A stretch of 64,000 nt of DNA from Tricholoma matsutake (GCA_026075535.2 AP026543.1:11532001-11596000), one strand, 5' to 3'; shown: positions 1-13,337, counted from the stretch's first letter. Notes: generated from the letters alone by a model not told the origin. Translations and numbers: made by a program.

Positions 1-660
1 GCCATTCTTGTGACCTCCTGCATGCTTGTAGCCACAAGTGCAGTGGCTTGCAGTGGTGCAGGGTGCTGCTTTGTCCCCAGGTGCATCATTGACTGTAGAT
101 CCCTTGTGCATGGTCAATGTCGTGCCCCTCCCCATTTTCACTGTGGTTATTGTCCTGTCTCTCATTGGTGGTCCTCATTGTGGTCTCCATGGTCCTGCTC
201 CTCATTGCCCCTCCCACTGCCATTCTTGTCCATGCCATCAAATGTGGGTCCTTTGTCATTGTCGTGGGGTGTTGGGTGTGCATGCTGGTGTCCATTGTCA
301 TAATAGGGTGGTTGTACCAGTGGTGAGGGTCCTGGGTCATGCTCAGTCATCACCTCATTCTCATTGCTGTAGTCATGGTCATGGTCATGCTCTTGATTTA
401 GGTGATCTTCCATGGGTGCTGGTGCTCATTGTTGATGTTGTTGGTTACTAGCACCCACCATCCACCCTGCGAGCAGTGGCTCACAGGGCTGGGGATGGGT
501 GATGGGTTGTCTGTTGTTGTTGTGGGCACTGGGGCAGGTGCTGGGCTGTTTCTTGTCAATGTGGAGCCCTGGTGCTTTGTTTTGTCACCTTAGGGTGGTT
601 ATCCATGGTTGGGCATGGGGTGGGACCATTGTTGCAACATGTTTATGACCTAAAAGTAAT
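1..660. repeat. TCATTGTC-rich interspersed repeat, copy 1
   Basis: This stretch has no convincing coding frame. It is full of short imperfect reiterations of CATTGTC/TCATTGTC and TGGTC, and has a marker phrase close to CTGCGAGCAGTGGCTCAC near 469-486. The same phrase or its relatives recur at about 22,290 (opposite strand), 25,955 and 27,715, so this is an interspersed family. ORFs called on both strands here come from the repeat composition. No terminal repeats or transposase are visible, so the class is unknown. Confidence 0.55.
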
Positions 661-920
661 GAAAACAGTTAGTTGGTTGAAAGAAACAAGAAACAAGAAA
701 CAGAGCTAGGGCACAAACGACATCTCATTTGTGCCCATTTTGGGTGCAAAGGCTCGTTTACTGTCTCAGCTGTCATTTTCTGGCATGGTGGCAGAGTTGT
801 CGGCATGTTTGGAATCCAAATCAACAGAAATGTTCCCATCACATGTTGGGTGCAGCACATGTGATGCGTCAAAGCCTGGTGAATTTGCATTTCCTTGAAA
901 GAGGGAGGATGGCTGTGCAA
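661..920. other. Gap with no recognisable gene
   Basis: AT/GC-balanced sequence with a short GAAACAA tandem near 686-700. No family was recognised in any frame; it probably belongs to the transposon whose end lies at 921-1000. Confidence 0.4.
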
Positions 921-1000
921 AAGCAGTTGGACAGCTGGACAGCCAGACAGTCAGACAGACTTTCCAAGGTACAGACTTTCTGGGATCAGGGGAGGGGCTC
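921..1000 (-). repeat. KDZ-type element end with GGACAG(C/T)C word array
   Basis: A run of GGACAGCTGGACAGCC-like words is followed by an AAGGTACAGACTTTCTGG block. The same order occurs at 39,625-39,735 and, inverted, at 28,632-28,742, which are the two ends of the KDZ element. By orientation this is a right-hand end, so its element would extend left past the window start. The family assignment comes from comparison within the window. Confidence 0.5.
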
Positions 1001-1163
1001 TGAGGCCTTATCCGAGATTTGTCATCACATGTTTTGACACTTCATTTACAACTCATATTCAACCAATATATGTCCCTGATGTATCAGGTAGTGATTTGGT
1101 GTAGATAAAGTTTTCAACATATCCAATGTGTTGTTTTGGTCCTTCCACTTCTGACTGCCTGCT

Positions 1164-4020
1164 ATGGGGAAGAAGAAAAAGGTAAGTGCACATTACTTAA
1201 TCATGCATTCAGCCAGCTGCGTCAACACCGTGTTGTTGATACTTTACAGTCCGGAGTCTCATCAGGATTTGATGTGTTGAGTATCCAATACTGTTTGTCA
1301 TGCTCTATGGATGTCAAGATTGGCCTAGGAGGAGAAGCCAATTGGGAGGTCCACCTCAAAAGTTCAACCCATATTCAGTCTGAGCAAGCAAAAGCACAGA
1401 AAATATCTGCTTCACAGTTTTTCAGCAAGTTTTTACCCAAGTCTCGGGACCCTCCAGCATTGACATCTTCTGCAGTGATAAACCTTCTGAGCATGATCTC
1501 TCCAGAACCATTTGATCACAATGATTTTGGCCAGGCACACATGATCTCTCCTGACTCTGTGCCCATCAATCTTGCTGATCACATCAATCACATGGTATCC
1601 TCATCTGAGATGCACACTACCTCACAGTATCATAGATCAGACACCCCCATCCCTGGCCCTTCATGCTTCACAGAGCCTCCTAGTCTTCTAGTTCAACTTT
1701 GGACAGCGTCAAAAGATCTTCCAGTGTCAGTACCATATGGGACTACCAACAACGATCTTGCACAATTTGCAGGTGATCCTGCAGGTGAGGTAGCAGATAT
1801 TGATGTAGATGAGTGATGGGAATACATCAATAAATCAATGGACCAAATTCTTGGCTATGGGATCACTCCAGATGTGTTATCAAAGCTTATTCACTGAGGA
1901 CCTCTCAGGATGGATGGGGTGTGTAGTTGGATGGAGAGTTGTATCAAAAACTTAGGGATTGAGCTTGTTCTGTTAGAAGGCCATATCAACTGACTGCTCA
2001 ATGCGATGAGATTAATCTTGTGTGTGTTGTAAAACCTAGTAAAATTATTGATTCACCTAATGTTCTATCTGACAAGACAGAAATGACTCAACACATTCAA
2101 CCTCCAATGTTAACAATGAAACTCAACCTTCATCTTCAATGACACTCATCCCTACCTTGGACAGGAACACTGGTAAAGTGAAGCCACATGTTGTTGCTGT
2201 TAAAAGGACCAAGCATGTGTCATTTAATGATGTGCAATGTCCTGGATATCAACTTTTGGTTGCAGCGTCCCAACCAGCTGTTGGAAGTTATCCATTTGCA
2301 ATGCATATGGCATGCTCAGTCCCTTGGAGAGTTACAGTGATCGGTACAGATGTTTTTCTACACTCAAGTAATTTTAAAAGACTGTACCAAGCCACTAGAT
2401 TCGAAAGACAGACTCAAGTGTGTTCATGGATATACTCAGTACAATGAGTCCACTGTTGATATAGCTACTATCATCCAAGTTGATGGGGATTCTTCTCCTG
2501 CTGAAGGCTCATGTCTTGAAATACTAGACCCTGCTGCAACACTTGTAACATGCAATGAGATGGTGTTTGTTGCTGTTGTGCAAGTCATTGACATTCACAT
2601 ATCTGGGACTAGTGTTCACAGGATCCCCTCCAGACTACTGCATGAGCCAAATACATGTCTACAATGCCAAATCTTAAAGCTATGGCTAGTTGATCAGGCT
2701 CATCAGCCAGTTGGACTGGACTGGGAATGGGATGGAACTTTTGAGTGCACACTTTGTGATATTGAGAGTAACTGGGTGGAGTTTCTAGACCCAATCCTTC
2801 AGCCACAGAGCTCCAATAGGAATGTCCAAACCTTTACTTTCAAAACAGAAGAACTTCAAGGAGTCAGTGCTGTACTTTATGAGCGTGTATATAATTGTAC
2901 ATGCAGAATTCCTACAGTCCAGTTGAGCAAGACATTTCTCTATCAAACAGAGACAGGTGTGTCCACATCACTATTGTTCATTACTAGTATTTTTATGTTA
3001 CAGTGGACTACAGGATCTGCATGTTTTGTCTGTGAACAAGAAAGTAGTACATGCGACCCACAAAACAATGTAGAGTGCTGTGCACATTGTCCAGACTCAC
3101 ACATCATGAATCTTACTAGTCCCAAACTTTTTATGCATATGGGTGCACATATCCTTCATGATTCCCATTTGAAGGACGCTGATAATCAATGTGGTCTGTG
3201 TTTGAACCAAGGTACTCTGTGTGTCTGCTTGGTCAAACAGGGAAGATCTGGTGATCAAATTGATATGGTCATCTCTCAATGCCCAAATATTTACAAGATC
3301 TACTTAAAACATGTGGTGAAGTTCTCAAAAAAATCTCCTTGCACCAATGTACCTCTATGGTGTCCCCTCTGTCCCAAAGTATCTGATGCAATCTGGAAGT
3401 ATAATCTACAATTGCACTTGTCCAAAGTCCACAGCAGTGCAGATGTTTCTCTCTACCAAAATCTTTATCATGTCAACAAGGAGGAGCTTGTCCTCATGAA
3501 GAGCATGTTTCTTGCTAAGCCACAATTATTGAAGCAGAAGAAGACCAAGAACTTATTGAAAATCTCAGAGGAGCATAGTACACCTGTTGCATTGACATAC
3601 ATTTATCTTTTCTAAGTAGTCATTGGAAACAATTATGATACTCATCTTGATTATAGCACATCAATATCATGGGGTGATGACTATGAACTAGATGGTGACA
3701 GTGTCAGTGATGAATCTGAACCTCAAATCCCTGTCAAATTTGAATCAGATGGTTCTGACATCGAGAACAACTAGTCCCAAAACCCAGCTAGTCCAGAAAC
3801 ATCATCTTCAATTGCTGGCAATCACCCACTAAATCCAAATCTGACCGTATCCCTGCCCACTGAATCTGAAGAAGCACACCATATGTTAACTGTGACCATT
3901 CCAACAACTGAATTCACTTTGCTGACTGAACATGTGTCACTGGCTATGGACATGTTGTCATTGCATCACACTGATGACTTGGAGATAGGTGCTAATAATC
4001 AAATATTACCTACTCTGATG
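1164..4020 (+). pseudogene. Transposon-associated zinc-finger protein gene, broken (5' part)
   Basis: The ATG at 1,164 opens a six-codon lysine-rich exon (MGKKKK) ending in a GTAAGT donor. A 68-nt intron (1,182-1,249, ending TTACAG) joins it in frame to a long exon. That exon encodes a C2H2-like finger (CLSC, then NWEVHL and a second His). Further along (2,350-3,615) come CxxC pairs (CTLC, CFVC, CGLC), a HMGAHIL segment and a finger starting CPLCP with WKYN and paired His. This order matches a cysteine-rich basidiomycete family often seen with transposons; its function is unknown. There is an in-frame TGA at 1,814 and later frameshifts. An acidic tail continues past 3,616. A hAT-like element interrupts the locus at 4,021; it resumes at 15,929. 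Not expected to be functional. Confidence 0.6.
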
Positions 4021-4199
4021 TAGGGCACAGCACGGGTAACCCTCAGGTATATTTCCTCATACCCTTACCCATACCCATGAACACTGTACCCGCATGGGTA
4101 TGGGTACGGTGTTACCATGGGTTTCCACGGGTTACCCATGGTTATTCGCAGGTTTCAAGAAGAATACATATTTTAATAACTTATTACACTAAACTAAGT

Positions 4200-4394
4200 T
4201 AATAGAAACCCCCTCGCTCATGTTTGGAGCAAGGGAGGGGGTGGTGGACCTATTCTAATAAATAAATTACATTAAATTAATATAGAAACCCCCCCCCCTC
4301 CACATTTCAAGTGAGAAAGGGGGTGGTGGTGCCTGTAGTCAATGAAAACAAAACAAAAAACCCCTCTCGCATTTGGAGCGAGGGAGGGGGGTGG
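4200..4394. repeat. Three consecutive C-tract/G-tract stem-loops
   Basis: Three units each have a C-rich left arm (AACCCC...TC), a short loop around ATTTG or ATTTC, and a G-rich right arm ending GGGGGTGGTG. Arm sequences differ between units while the fold is kept. They lie in the interior of the hAT-like element, next to the gypsy LTR. No coding potential. Confidence 0.5.
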
Positions 4395-4796
4395 TGTTAG
4401 GGCGACACCCACTATCTGCTAGCTAAGACTGTGTGGGTTCTCTCTATAAGAAGGGGGCGGGATCCGTGCTCGTGATGGGGGAATTGATGGTTTTGAAGCA
4501 AGGGGTTATTAATAGGTGAGTTTGTTGAGATAGGCCTTTCACACCAAAAACATAGGTGGAATACCTAAGAGAACACAACTGGGGTCCCCTAGGCATATAT
4601 TTAGGGTTTATATACTATGTTACATATATTGTACATTGTTGTTACCGATGCACTCATACATGTGCATACATTTTGATGCATGCGAAATAAAATTCTCATG
4701 CTATCAAAATGTAGCGTCATTTGGCGTCATGTAGTGTAATTCGACATAATAAAATAAAAATGAAAGTTTATTAGGTAATGGGGTGGTTTCCTAACA
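4395..4796 (-). repeat. 3' LTR of gypsy copy D
   Basis: 402 bp bounded by TGTTAGG and its exact inverse CCTAACA. On the minus strand the polypurine tract AAAAGGGGGG lies two or three bases before the LTR start, right after the pol stop. A second LTR for this copy is absent from the window. Confidence 0.75.
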
Positions 4797-4807
4797 TTAC
4801 CCCCCTT

Positions 4808-7800
4808 TTATGCCTCGACTTCCAGGCAAGAAAATATTATGTTTGTCCCCTCTGTGAAATTTTGGTAAGGCTGGAATTTCATCCCCTCATACACCATTCT
4901 TGCAATGCGACGCGGAGCATTCAGATTACGTTTAAAGAATTGGGCGATTGCATTATGCGCTCACTTACAATTCTCTTCAGGTTCCCACGAATTATTTTCA
5001 TCAGTATAGTTTTTCCACTTTATTAAGAACTCCAATTTGTTCCATCGAAGACGTGAGTCTAAAATTTCTTCAACTATGTATTCTGGAGCACCTTCTACTA
5101 TTATCGGAGGTTGTGGAGTAGTTTGTTGGCCAGGAATAGTGGGCGGACAGTAAGGGCATAGGCGGGATACGTTAATCTCGGGATCAATCTTAAATGATCA
5201 GGGTAATTTTAGCACTACCACATTAGGCAAGATCACTTTAGAGATCGCATATGGGCCAACTTGTTTCTCTGTAAGTTTCTTTGAAGGTTGTGGAATGTTC
5301 AGGTCCTTGGTACTTAGCCATACCAAGTCACCAACTTTGTACTCTGGAGCGCATGCTCGAGTATGATCTGCGTGTCACATCATGTCATCACATGCTTTCT
5401 TCAATGCCGCCTCTGCTTCCTCTTCTACCTTTTGCATCTTAGATACAAAATCTTCTACTGACTGTACTTTGACTTCCCTTCTGGGTTCTACTCCCATGCA
5501 AGGATGATATCCATAATTCGCGAAAAAGGGTGACATACGAGTAGCCGAATGGAATTTGTTATTGTGAGAAAATTCAGCAATTGCCAACCATTTGGGCCAG
5601 TCGGTTTGTCAGTAGTTGACAAACATATGTAGGTACTGCTCCAACTCCTGATTCATTCTCTCTGTCTGCCCATCAGTCTGCGGGTGATATGCCATAGATA
5701 ATTTAGTTTGAATTCCCAATATGTTGTTTAGTTCTCGCATAAACGCGGAAGCAAATTGTGGTCCGTGATCAGAGATAATGGTATTGGGTAACCCATGTAA
5801 CTGCCATACCTGATTTAGATAGAGGCACACCAAGCCCAATGATGAGGTTTCTGTAGTAGTAGGAATAATATGGACCTCCTTTGTAAAGCGGTCGCATACT
5901 ACAAATATTGCATCGTACCCTTGAGCCTCAGGTAATCTGGTAATAAAATCCACAGATATATCTCGCCATGGCGCTTTAGGTATAGGGTTCGGCATTAATT
6001 TTCCTGCAGGTTTCTCTGGAAATTTCTTCCCTCTCATGCACATATCACATCCATCCACATACCCCAACACATACTTCGAAATTCCAGGCCACCAATAATT
6101 TCTCATTACTAATTCCAATGTCTTCCATCTTCCTGGGTGTCTGGCAATCGGCGCATTGTGATGTAACCGGACGATCTCCCTTCATGAATCCTGATCCTTC
6201 GGTACATACACTTTTCCTCGAAACAACACCAACCCTTGTTCCTCAGCCCATTCATCTCCTTTGATATTACCTTTCTTCTCTCCCTTTAGAGCTTTCACAG
6301 CTTCCACTACTTCATCGTCCATTTCTGAACATTGTCTAATTTTAGACAACATTTCTGTTTCCAAGCTATCTATTAATAGATGCCCTTGATGCATAGTGCA
6401 AATGCGAAAGTATTCAGGTTTGAGTAAGGTAACATTTTTATTGTCCTCCTCCACCCCCCTTTTATGATCAATACGTCTGGATAATGCATCTGCTTTCCTC
6501 ATTAAGCTTCCCGCTTTGTGGACCAAGTGAAAATTGAAATGCGATAGGAATAGTGCCCAATGTGCTTGCTGGCGATTAAGCTTTTTAGTGGACATGAAGT
6601 ATTGCAGATTTTGATGATCCATCCAGATCTCAATCTGATGCGTACATCCCTCCAAATAATGCCTCCACGCCTCCAATGCTCGTATTATCCCCAACATCTC
6701 TTTGTCATGCACATCATAATTCCTCTCCACATCATTCAACCCTTTCGACAGGTATGCACAAGGATACCATTTGTCATCTTCGCACAGCATTGATAATACT
6801 GCTCCAGTAGCAAAATTGGATGCATCGGATTCCACTTGCAAAGGGCATGTGAAATCTACTGAGGCTAATATTGGTCCCTCCACAAACTTCCTCTTCAACT
6901 CCTCAAATGCTGTCTGCTGCTGCTCTCCCCACCTCCATACTACTCCCTTTTGCATAAGGTTATGTAAGGGTGCAGCAATTTTAGAAAAATTGTGCACAAA
7001 GCAACAATAATAATTTGCGAGTCCCAAGAAGGCTTGAACCTCCTTGACATGGGTGGGCACAGGCCAATCTGTGATTGCCTGTACCTTGATTGGATCCATT
7101 TTGATCCTGTCAGGGCCGATCAATAATCCTAGGAACTCAATCTCGCTTGCCCCAAACACACACTTCTCTGGTTTCAAAAATAGATCATTCTCCGCCAACC
7201 TCCGTAACACCTCCTGCACTATCGCCTCATGATTCTCTTCATCCTCCACTTCCTCCATCGTAACAGAATACTTTCTCAGATGTTCTTTCTCTTTCTTTTT
7301 CCTTTTTTCCTTCTTCATCTTCCTCCCATACACATTACATTCCTTAGGACAATGAGTCATTTGTACTTTCCCAGTTTTCCAATCAATTTCGGGATTATGC
7401 TTCCATAACCACGGACATCCTATTATTAGATTGGTTTTCCCAAGATCGCACACTTCGAATACGGCTCGCTCCTGATGCTCCTGATACTTTAGTACCATAG
7501 TCACCTCCTCCTTGATAGTTCCTCCACGATTGACTGTTCCGTCAATATTGTACACCATTATAGGCTGTGCCAGATTGCGTGTGTTAATACCATTTCTGGT
7601 AATTAAGGATCAATTAATAAATAATCCTGTAGCACCACTGTCAAGCAACGCTTCTACATCAATAGCTGCATGCGTGTCCACTGTCTTCAGTCCCACAGTC
7701 AAGGTGATTTCGGGTTCTATTTGCACAGAGCGAATAAAGAATTTAGGGGTTTTTGGAAATGACATGTGACAGTTTTCTTTGTCATGTGATTCGCAACAGT

Positions 7801-7897
7801 TGTACTCCTCCTTGATTTCCTTTTCTGATTTACTCTGGGTTTCCTCGGATACTAATACATTGTAACAATTCTGGGTCACCAATGGGGAAACCTTCAC
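4808..7897 (-). pseudogene. Gypsy copy D pol (chromovirus), RT core deleted
   Basis: In minus-strand order: aspartic protease (LLDSGATGLFI), RT connection and RNase H, an H-box/C-box zinc-binding segment, the integrase core ([15 protein letters not shown] region), and a C-terminal chromodomain (PEYIVEEILDSRL, then WKNYTDENNSWEP). Between an acidic VEDEE stretch and NHEAIVQEVL (about 7,230-7,250) the RT fingers and palm, including the YxDD active site, are missing, so this copy cannot reverse transcribe. Further stops break it at about 7,607 (TGA), between 5,588 and 5,608, and near 4,966. Chromodomains direct integration to modified chromatin in this clade. Confidence 0.85.
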
Positions 7898-8991
7898 TGG
7901 GACTCTTCCACAAAATTCTCCTGCTTCCCCTCCTCCTGCTTCACTTCCTCAAATATAGCTCCCCTGATCTTTCTCTTCTGCTTACAATTCTTAGAAATGT
8001 GTCCTAACTGCCCACAGTTAAAACATCTAAGTGGGGCTTGTCTCCCCACTTGATCAACCTCCATTGCATCTGCTGGTGCTGCTGACTCTGTAACTATAGG
8101 TGTCACTGCCATGGCCAGTGGCTGTGCCCTCAGAGCTTGCACCTGAGGCGCCTTTCCTTTCTCGGACTTTCCTCCTGATGACTTTCCAAATTTACTACTT
8201 CCATACATCAACTTTGACTCCGCCTGTTCCTGCCGATATTGCCGGTCAAGGCACATTGCCCAATTATACCACTCGTCCAACTTCTCTGGCATAGAAGGTA
8301 GTTGGTAGATAGACTTGAATAAATAGGGATTTAATCCTGCTTTCAAAAACTCTACCAACATGGCTTCTCCCATGTCCGTTTGCAAAGCTTCTGCTTTGAA
8401 CTGCAAAATAAATTCATCCGCCGTTAAGGAACCTTGGCACATGGTCTTTAATTTAGCATTGGCTGTCGCCTTTGGATTAGGGTCTCCAAACTGTGCCTCC
8501 AATCTCTCCAGAAATTCCTTGAAGGTTGCAAATGGTTTATTTCCCGCAGCAATTTGATTAATAGCCTCATTTCTCCAGAACTGTGCTTTCCCCCCCTGAA
8601 TGTATGAGAGAGCAAACATAATCCTAGACTCGGCTGTATGAAACTCTGGCTTCCTCCCATGGATGTACAATACTATAGAGCTGATGAAGGATTTTGTATT
8701 CTCCATGGTACCATCAAAGATTTGCAGGGGTGCGTACTTTGGTAAGCGCGCTTTTCCATTTCTGGATTTCTCCACCATCTCATCCTCCTGTGATATCCAC
8801 TCCACCATCTCCTCCATCTCATCATCTCTTTCTCCTGTCATCTCTGGCTGTACTTCCGCTTGTCTGGGCTGTGATGCTGCCAATACTGACACTAATTGCA
8901 ACATTTGCGCTGTGAGTGCATCAATTTTCGCCTCTAGTGCTGGTATGGGAACAGGATTAGGACTGGGATTAGAAGTTGAAGGTTCGGACAT
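7894..8991 (-). CDS. Gypsy copy D Gag, intact
   Basis: 365-residue capsid/nucleocapsid precursor. It has a proline-rich N-terminus, a central capsid-like region (AQFWRNEAINQ, then FLERLEAQFGDPN) and one CCHC zinc knuckle near residue 323 (CFNCGQLGHISKNC), followed by a basic then acidic tail. It overlaps the start of the downstream pol frame by 4 nt in a different frame. It is open throughout although the pol of the same copy is deleted. The start is the ATG at 8,991; eight or so bases upstream the sequence switches to another retrotransposon, so its promoter is gone. Confidence 0.8.
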   Translation of the reverse strand: MSEPSTSNPSPNPVPIPALEAKIDALTAQMLQLVSVLAASQPRQAEVQPEMTGERDDEMEEMVEWISQEDEMVEKSRNGKARLPKYAPLQIFDGTMENTKSFISSIVLYIHGRKPEFHTAESRIMFALSYIQGGKAQFWRNEAINQIAAGNKPFATFKEFLERLEAQFGDPNPKATANAKLKTMCQGSLTADEFILQFKAEALQTDMGEAMLVEFLKAGLNPYLFKSIYQLPSMPEKLDEWYNWAMCLDRQYRQEQAESKLMYGSSKFGKSSGGKSEKGKAPQVQALRAQPLAMAVTPIVTESAAPADAMEVDQVGRQAPLRCFNCGQLGHISKNCKQKRKIRGAIFEEVKQEEGKQENFVEESQ

Positions 8992-8998
8992 AATTGTA

Positions 8999-10191
8999 GA
9001 TCCCTACACACTGTTCCAGACAGTCCTGCCTTTACTGTGCTGCCATTTTCACCAAACACACCCCCTAGCGACATGGATGCATTGGAGCACCTCGACATGC
9101 TTGAAAGCAACATTTCCAGAATATGCGCGCAAATTGATTTGCTTAAATCTATGATCGAAAACTTCATCAGGACCCTCCAGACTAACCCTACAGCCAATAT
9201 ACCCCCTATTGCAACTCCAAGTGCACCCAATAACAATGTACTGCCAAATGCACCCACTAAAGAGCACGCCCAGATCAAACTGTCTCCCCCCACTGAATTT
9301 AATGGTGCACATGTGCAGGGACATGCATTCGTTAATTCCTGTGAGTTATACATCAGTTTCCAGTCACATTAATTTGTCGATGAGCCTGCAAAAATTTATT
9401 GGGCCTTCACATACATGAAGTCTGAACGTGCTTATCTCTACGTGGACCATATTCTGCATCAAACTAAAGAACTCAGTTCTCTACCTTTCTCCACTTGGGG
9501 TGACTTCTGAGCCGAGTTTGTACGCCACTTTTGCCCCCTCAATGAGCACCACCAAGCAGTGACACAACTCGAGTCATCCTCTTACCACCAGGCCCATCGA
9601 TCCATGGATGATTATATTGACGAGTTTAAGGATTTGGTGGACATGGAAGGATATGGGAGTGGGCTACCAGTGGTGGTGAAGTTCCAATGGGGCCTCAATT
9701 GAGAAATTCAGGACCAGATTGCACAGATGTTGGAAGAGCGCCCAGTGGACAATGATATCTATGCTTGGTATGAAGCTGCTTCACTCTGTGATGAGAACCG
9801 ACTCACAAATGTGGTGTTTAATGCTGCATTCCATGCTCCAACTACCACTCACACACCCTACACCTTCAATCGAACCCTTCCCCACCCTAACCCCATTCCT
9901 GTTCATCAGACTCCCACACCAGCCATCAATGTCCCAGTACCAATGGATGTTGATGCAGCCCACAGCCATGCCCATAGGTTGGATCTCTGCTACCGCTGTG
10001 GGGAAACTGGGCACAGGGCTGGAGCGTGTCCCCATCATCAGGATATCTGCATGCTCACTGCTGAGGGGCAAGATGAACTCCTCCAAGACTTGTTGGTGCT
10101 TGTAGATGTCAAGGAAGCAAAGGATCAGGTTGCAGAGGAGGTCAAGTCAGAAGTTGTAAAGGAGCAGGATTTTTCTATTCACAGCAAGTGA
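8999..10191 (+). pseudogene. Gypsy copy A gag (old copy)
   Basis: Homologous throughout to the gag of gypsy copies B and C in this window. Homology begins at 8,999, so the 5' LTR and first part of the leader are missing. The equivalent start codon is at 9,073. It encodes the same coiled N-terminus, capsid and a CYRCGETGHRAGAC zinc knuckle. It is broken by several stops, including one near 9,370 and TGA codons near 9,508 and 9,701 where B or C has CGA or CAA. Most differences from B and C are CG to TG or CA. Confidence 0.8.
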
Positions 10192-13100
10192 ACTGTATGC
10201 CCTCACTGCCTGTCCATAACCACTTTGAAGTCTTGTCAGTTGAATCCCCAGAGAATGAATCCATTTCTGTGACTGTTCCCCTCTCTGACCCTTCAAAGTT
10301 GGCTGAAGACATACATGCTCTTCCCATCTCTCCCTCTGCTCCACACCCCAAGATTAAATCATGGGAGTGTAAACTACCACGCAAATATATTGTTGCGTCC
10401 ACTCCCTCTACACATTCCTTGAACCTAGCAATCAAACTGCAGATGACCGACACTGGACAGATACTCAGTGTCTCTGCGCTCCTGGACTCTGGTGCGACCA
10501 GTCTCTTCATTGATGCCCATCTTGCACAACAACATCGCCTAAATACTTGCTCACTCTCATGTCTGATACCTGTGTATAATGTGGATGGATCCCCAAATGA
10601 AGCTGGTGCCATCCAAGAGGTTGTAGACCTAGTCCTCCATTACAAAGATCATAGTGAGCATGCCCTTTTTGCTGTCACTCAATTAGGAAAGCAAAAGGTG
10701 ATTTTGGGCTATCCGTGGCTTTGAGACCATAACCCAGAGGTTGACTGGTGTACCGGGGAGGTTACCATGAGCTGATGTTCATCCCGCTGTCATACTTGTT
10801 TCACAGAAGCCAGGCAAGAATGTCATGGACAGAAGGCCACGATATGATGTACTCAGAAGTGTCATGCCAGACCCCTGCCTATACCTGAAGTGGAGTTGGA
10901 AGGGGTTCCTGATCTGATGCCAGACTCGGATGATGATGAGGAGGAGCCAGAGGAAGTTGAGGAAGGTGATCAGATCTTCTACACTGCAATTCGTCCATCG
11001 CACGAGGTGTGTGCTACATTGAACATATCCCAATGCCTCGCTGAGGCCTTCCACAAAAGCAATGCTGCTAAATCCTCTACTAATTCCTTGCTCCCTCACC
11101 TCCATGAATTTGGAGACATGTTCTCCAAGGAATTGTTCAACTCTCTCCCTCATGCAAGCCATGGGATCACATGATTGAACTCACCCCCGGTGCAATGCCT
11201 TCATCCTGCAAGGTCTATCCTCTCTCTCCTGAAGAACAACGACAGCTTGACCAGTTCATCAACGAGCACCTGGCCTCTGGACGTATTCGACCATCGAAGT
11301 CACCCATGGCCTCTCCCTTTTTCTTTGTCAAGAAGAATGATGGCTCACTTCAACCGGTTCAAGACTACAGAAGGCTCAACAACATCATGGTCAAAAATCG
11401 CTTCCCATTACCTCTCATCTCTGAACTCATGAACCAACTCTGTGGAGCCCAATACTTCACCAAGCTTGACATCTGGTGGGACTACAATAATTTGAGGATA
11501 AAGGAGGGAGATGAGTGGAAGGCAGCCTTTTGTATCAACCGTGGTCTTTTTGAACTGCTTGTCATGTTCTTTGGCCTTACTAATAGCCCTGCCACCTTTC
11601 AGACCATGATGAACAACATTTTCCATGACCTCATCCTCAAAGGCGTTGTCTGCATCTATCTCGATGACATCCTCATCTTCACTCGCACGGTTGAAGAGCA
11701 CTGTCACATCATGTGCCTTGTCCTAGAACAGCTTCGACAGTACAAACTCTACCTTCATCAGGACAAGTGCGAGTTTGAGAAGACCAAGATTGAGTACCTT
11801 GGCCTGATTATCTCGGAGGGTCAGGTGGAGATGGATCCTGTCAAGGTGAATGGGGTCACAGCTTGGCCGACGCCCACGAACAAGAAAGAGGTGCAGTCTT
11901 TCCTGGGTTTCATCAATCAGCATTTTATCAAGAATTTCTCACATCATGCACGACCACTGTTTGACTTGACAGGAGAGGTGGGATAATGCACAACAGGAGG
12001 CGTTGGAAAAGCTCAAGGAGATGGTCACTTCTGCTCCCATTCTTACCTTTGCTGACGATTCACGTCCTTTTCATGTAGAAGCTGACAGTCCTGACTTTGC
12101 GATGGGCACCGCATTGTCTCAGCAGTCTCTGGAGGACCAGAAGTGGCATCCTGTTGCATTCTACTCCAAAAGCCTTAGTGCTGTAGAGCGAAATTACAAG
12201 ATCCATGACAAGGAGATGTTGGCGATAATGCGTGCGCTTGAGAAGTGGCGACACTTCCTCAAGGGTGCCCAACACAAGGTGGAAATTTGGATGGATCACA
12301 AGAATCTCGAGTACTTTATGATGGCCAAGAAATTGAACCATTGTCAAGCTCATTGGTCCCTGTATCTATCCAGATTTGACTTCTCCTTGCACCACCGTCC
12401 AGGTCACAGCATGGGCAAGACCAATGCCCTCTCCCAACATGCAGACCATGGGGATGGCAGCAATGACAATCAAAACATTGTGTTGTTGCAGCCAGACCTA
12501 TTCACCATTCAGGCACTGGAAGGCATCGCACCCCAGGGCAAGGAGCGGGACATCCTACGTGACATTCATCATGCAAACCATAGCAGTTTACATGAGGATG
12601 TTGTTGCCCAAGCTGTTAAAGAACTGAGGAAGGGATCCACCCTTTCCTTGTGTGTGGCAGAGTGGGCTGAAAAAGAGGGCTTGTTGTATTTCAGGGATCG
12701 CATCTATGTCCCCAATGACCCAGACCTTTGCCGGCACATCATATCCCAACACCATGACTCACAGATTGCTGGTCATCCTGGACACTGGAAGACCTTGGAG
12801 CTCACCTCACAGAATTATTGGTGGCCACAAATGTCACAGCTCATTGGTCAGTATTGTTGCACTTGTGACCTTTGCTTATGCACCAAGATTCCTCATCGCA
12901 AACCCATTGGCAAGCTACACCCTCTTCCTGTTCCAGAGAGTTGTTGGGATGTTGTCAGTGTTGACTTTGTGGTGGAGTTGCCCGAGTTGAATGGGTTTGA
13001 TGTGGTGATGTGCACAGTTGATTCAGTGGGAAAACGCGCTCACTTTATTCCCACTCACACCACTGGTGCCACCCGACTCTACCTCCACCATGTGTGGAAA

Positions 13101-13337
13101 TTACATGGACTTCCTGGTGCTTTCCTCTCTGATTGGGGCCCTCAGTTCACGGCAGAGTTCACTCGCAAGCTGTACTGACTCCTGGGAATCAAACTCCTTG
13201 CTTCGACTGCTTATCACCCACAAACTGATGGCCAGACTGAGCGAGTCAACCATGAACTGGAGCAGTACATCTGCATCTTTGTCGATGAACACCAGGACAA
13301 TTGGGATGATCTTCTCCCCTTGGCTGAGTTCGGATAC

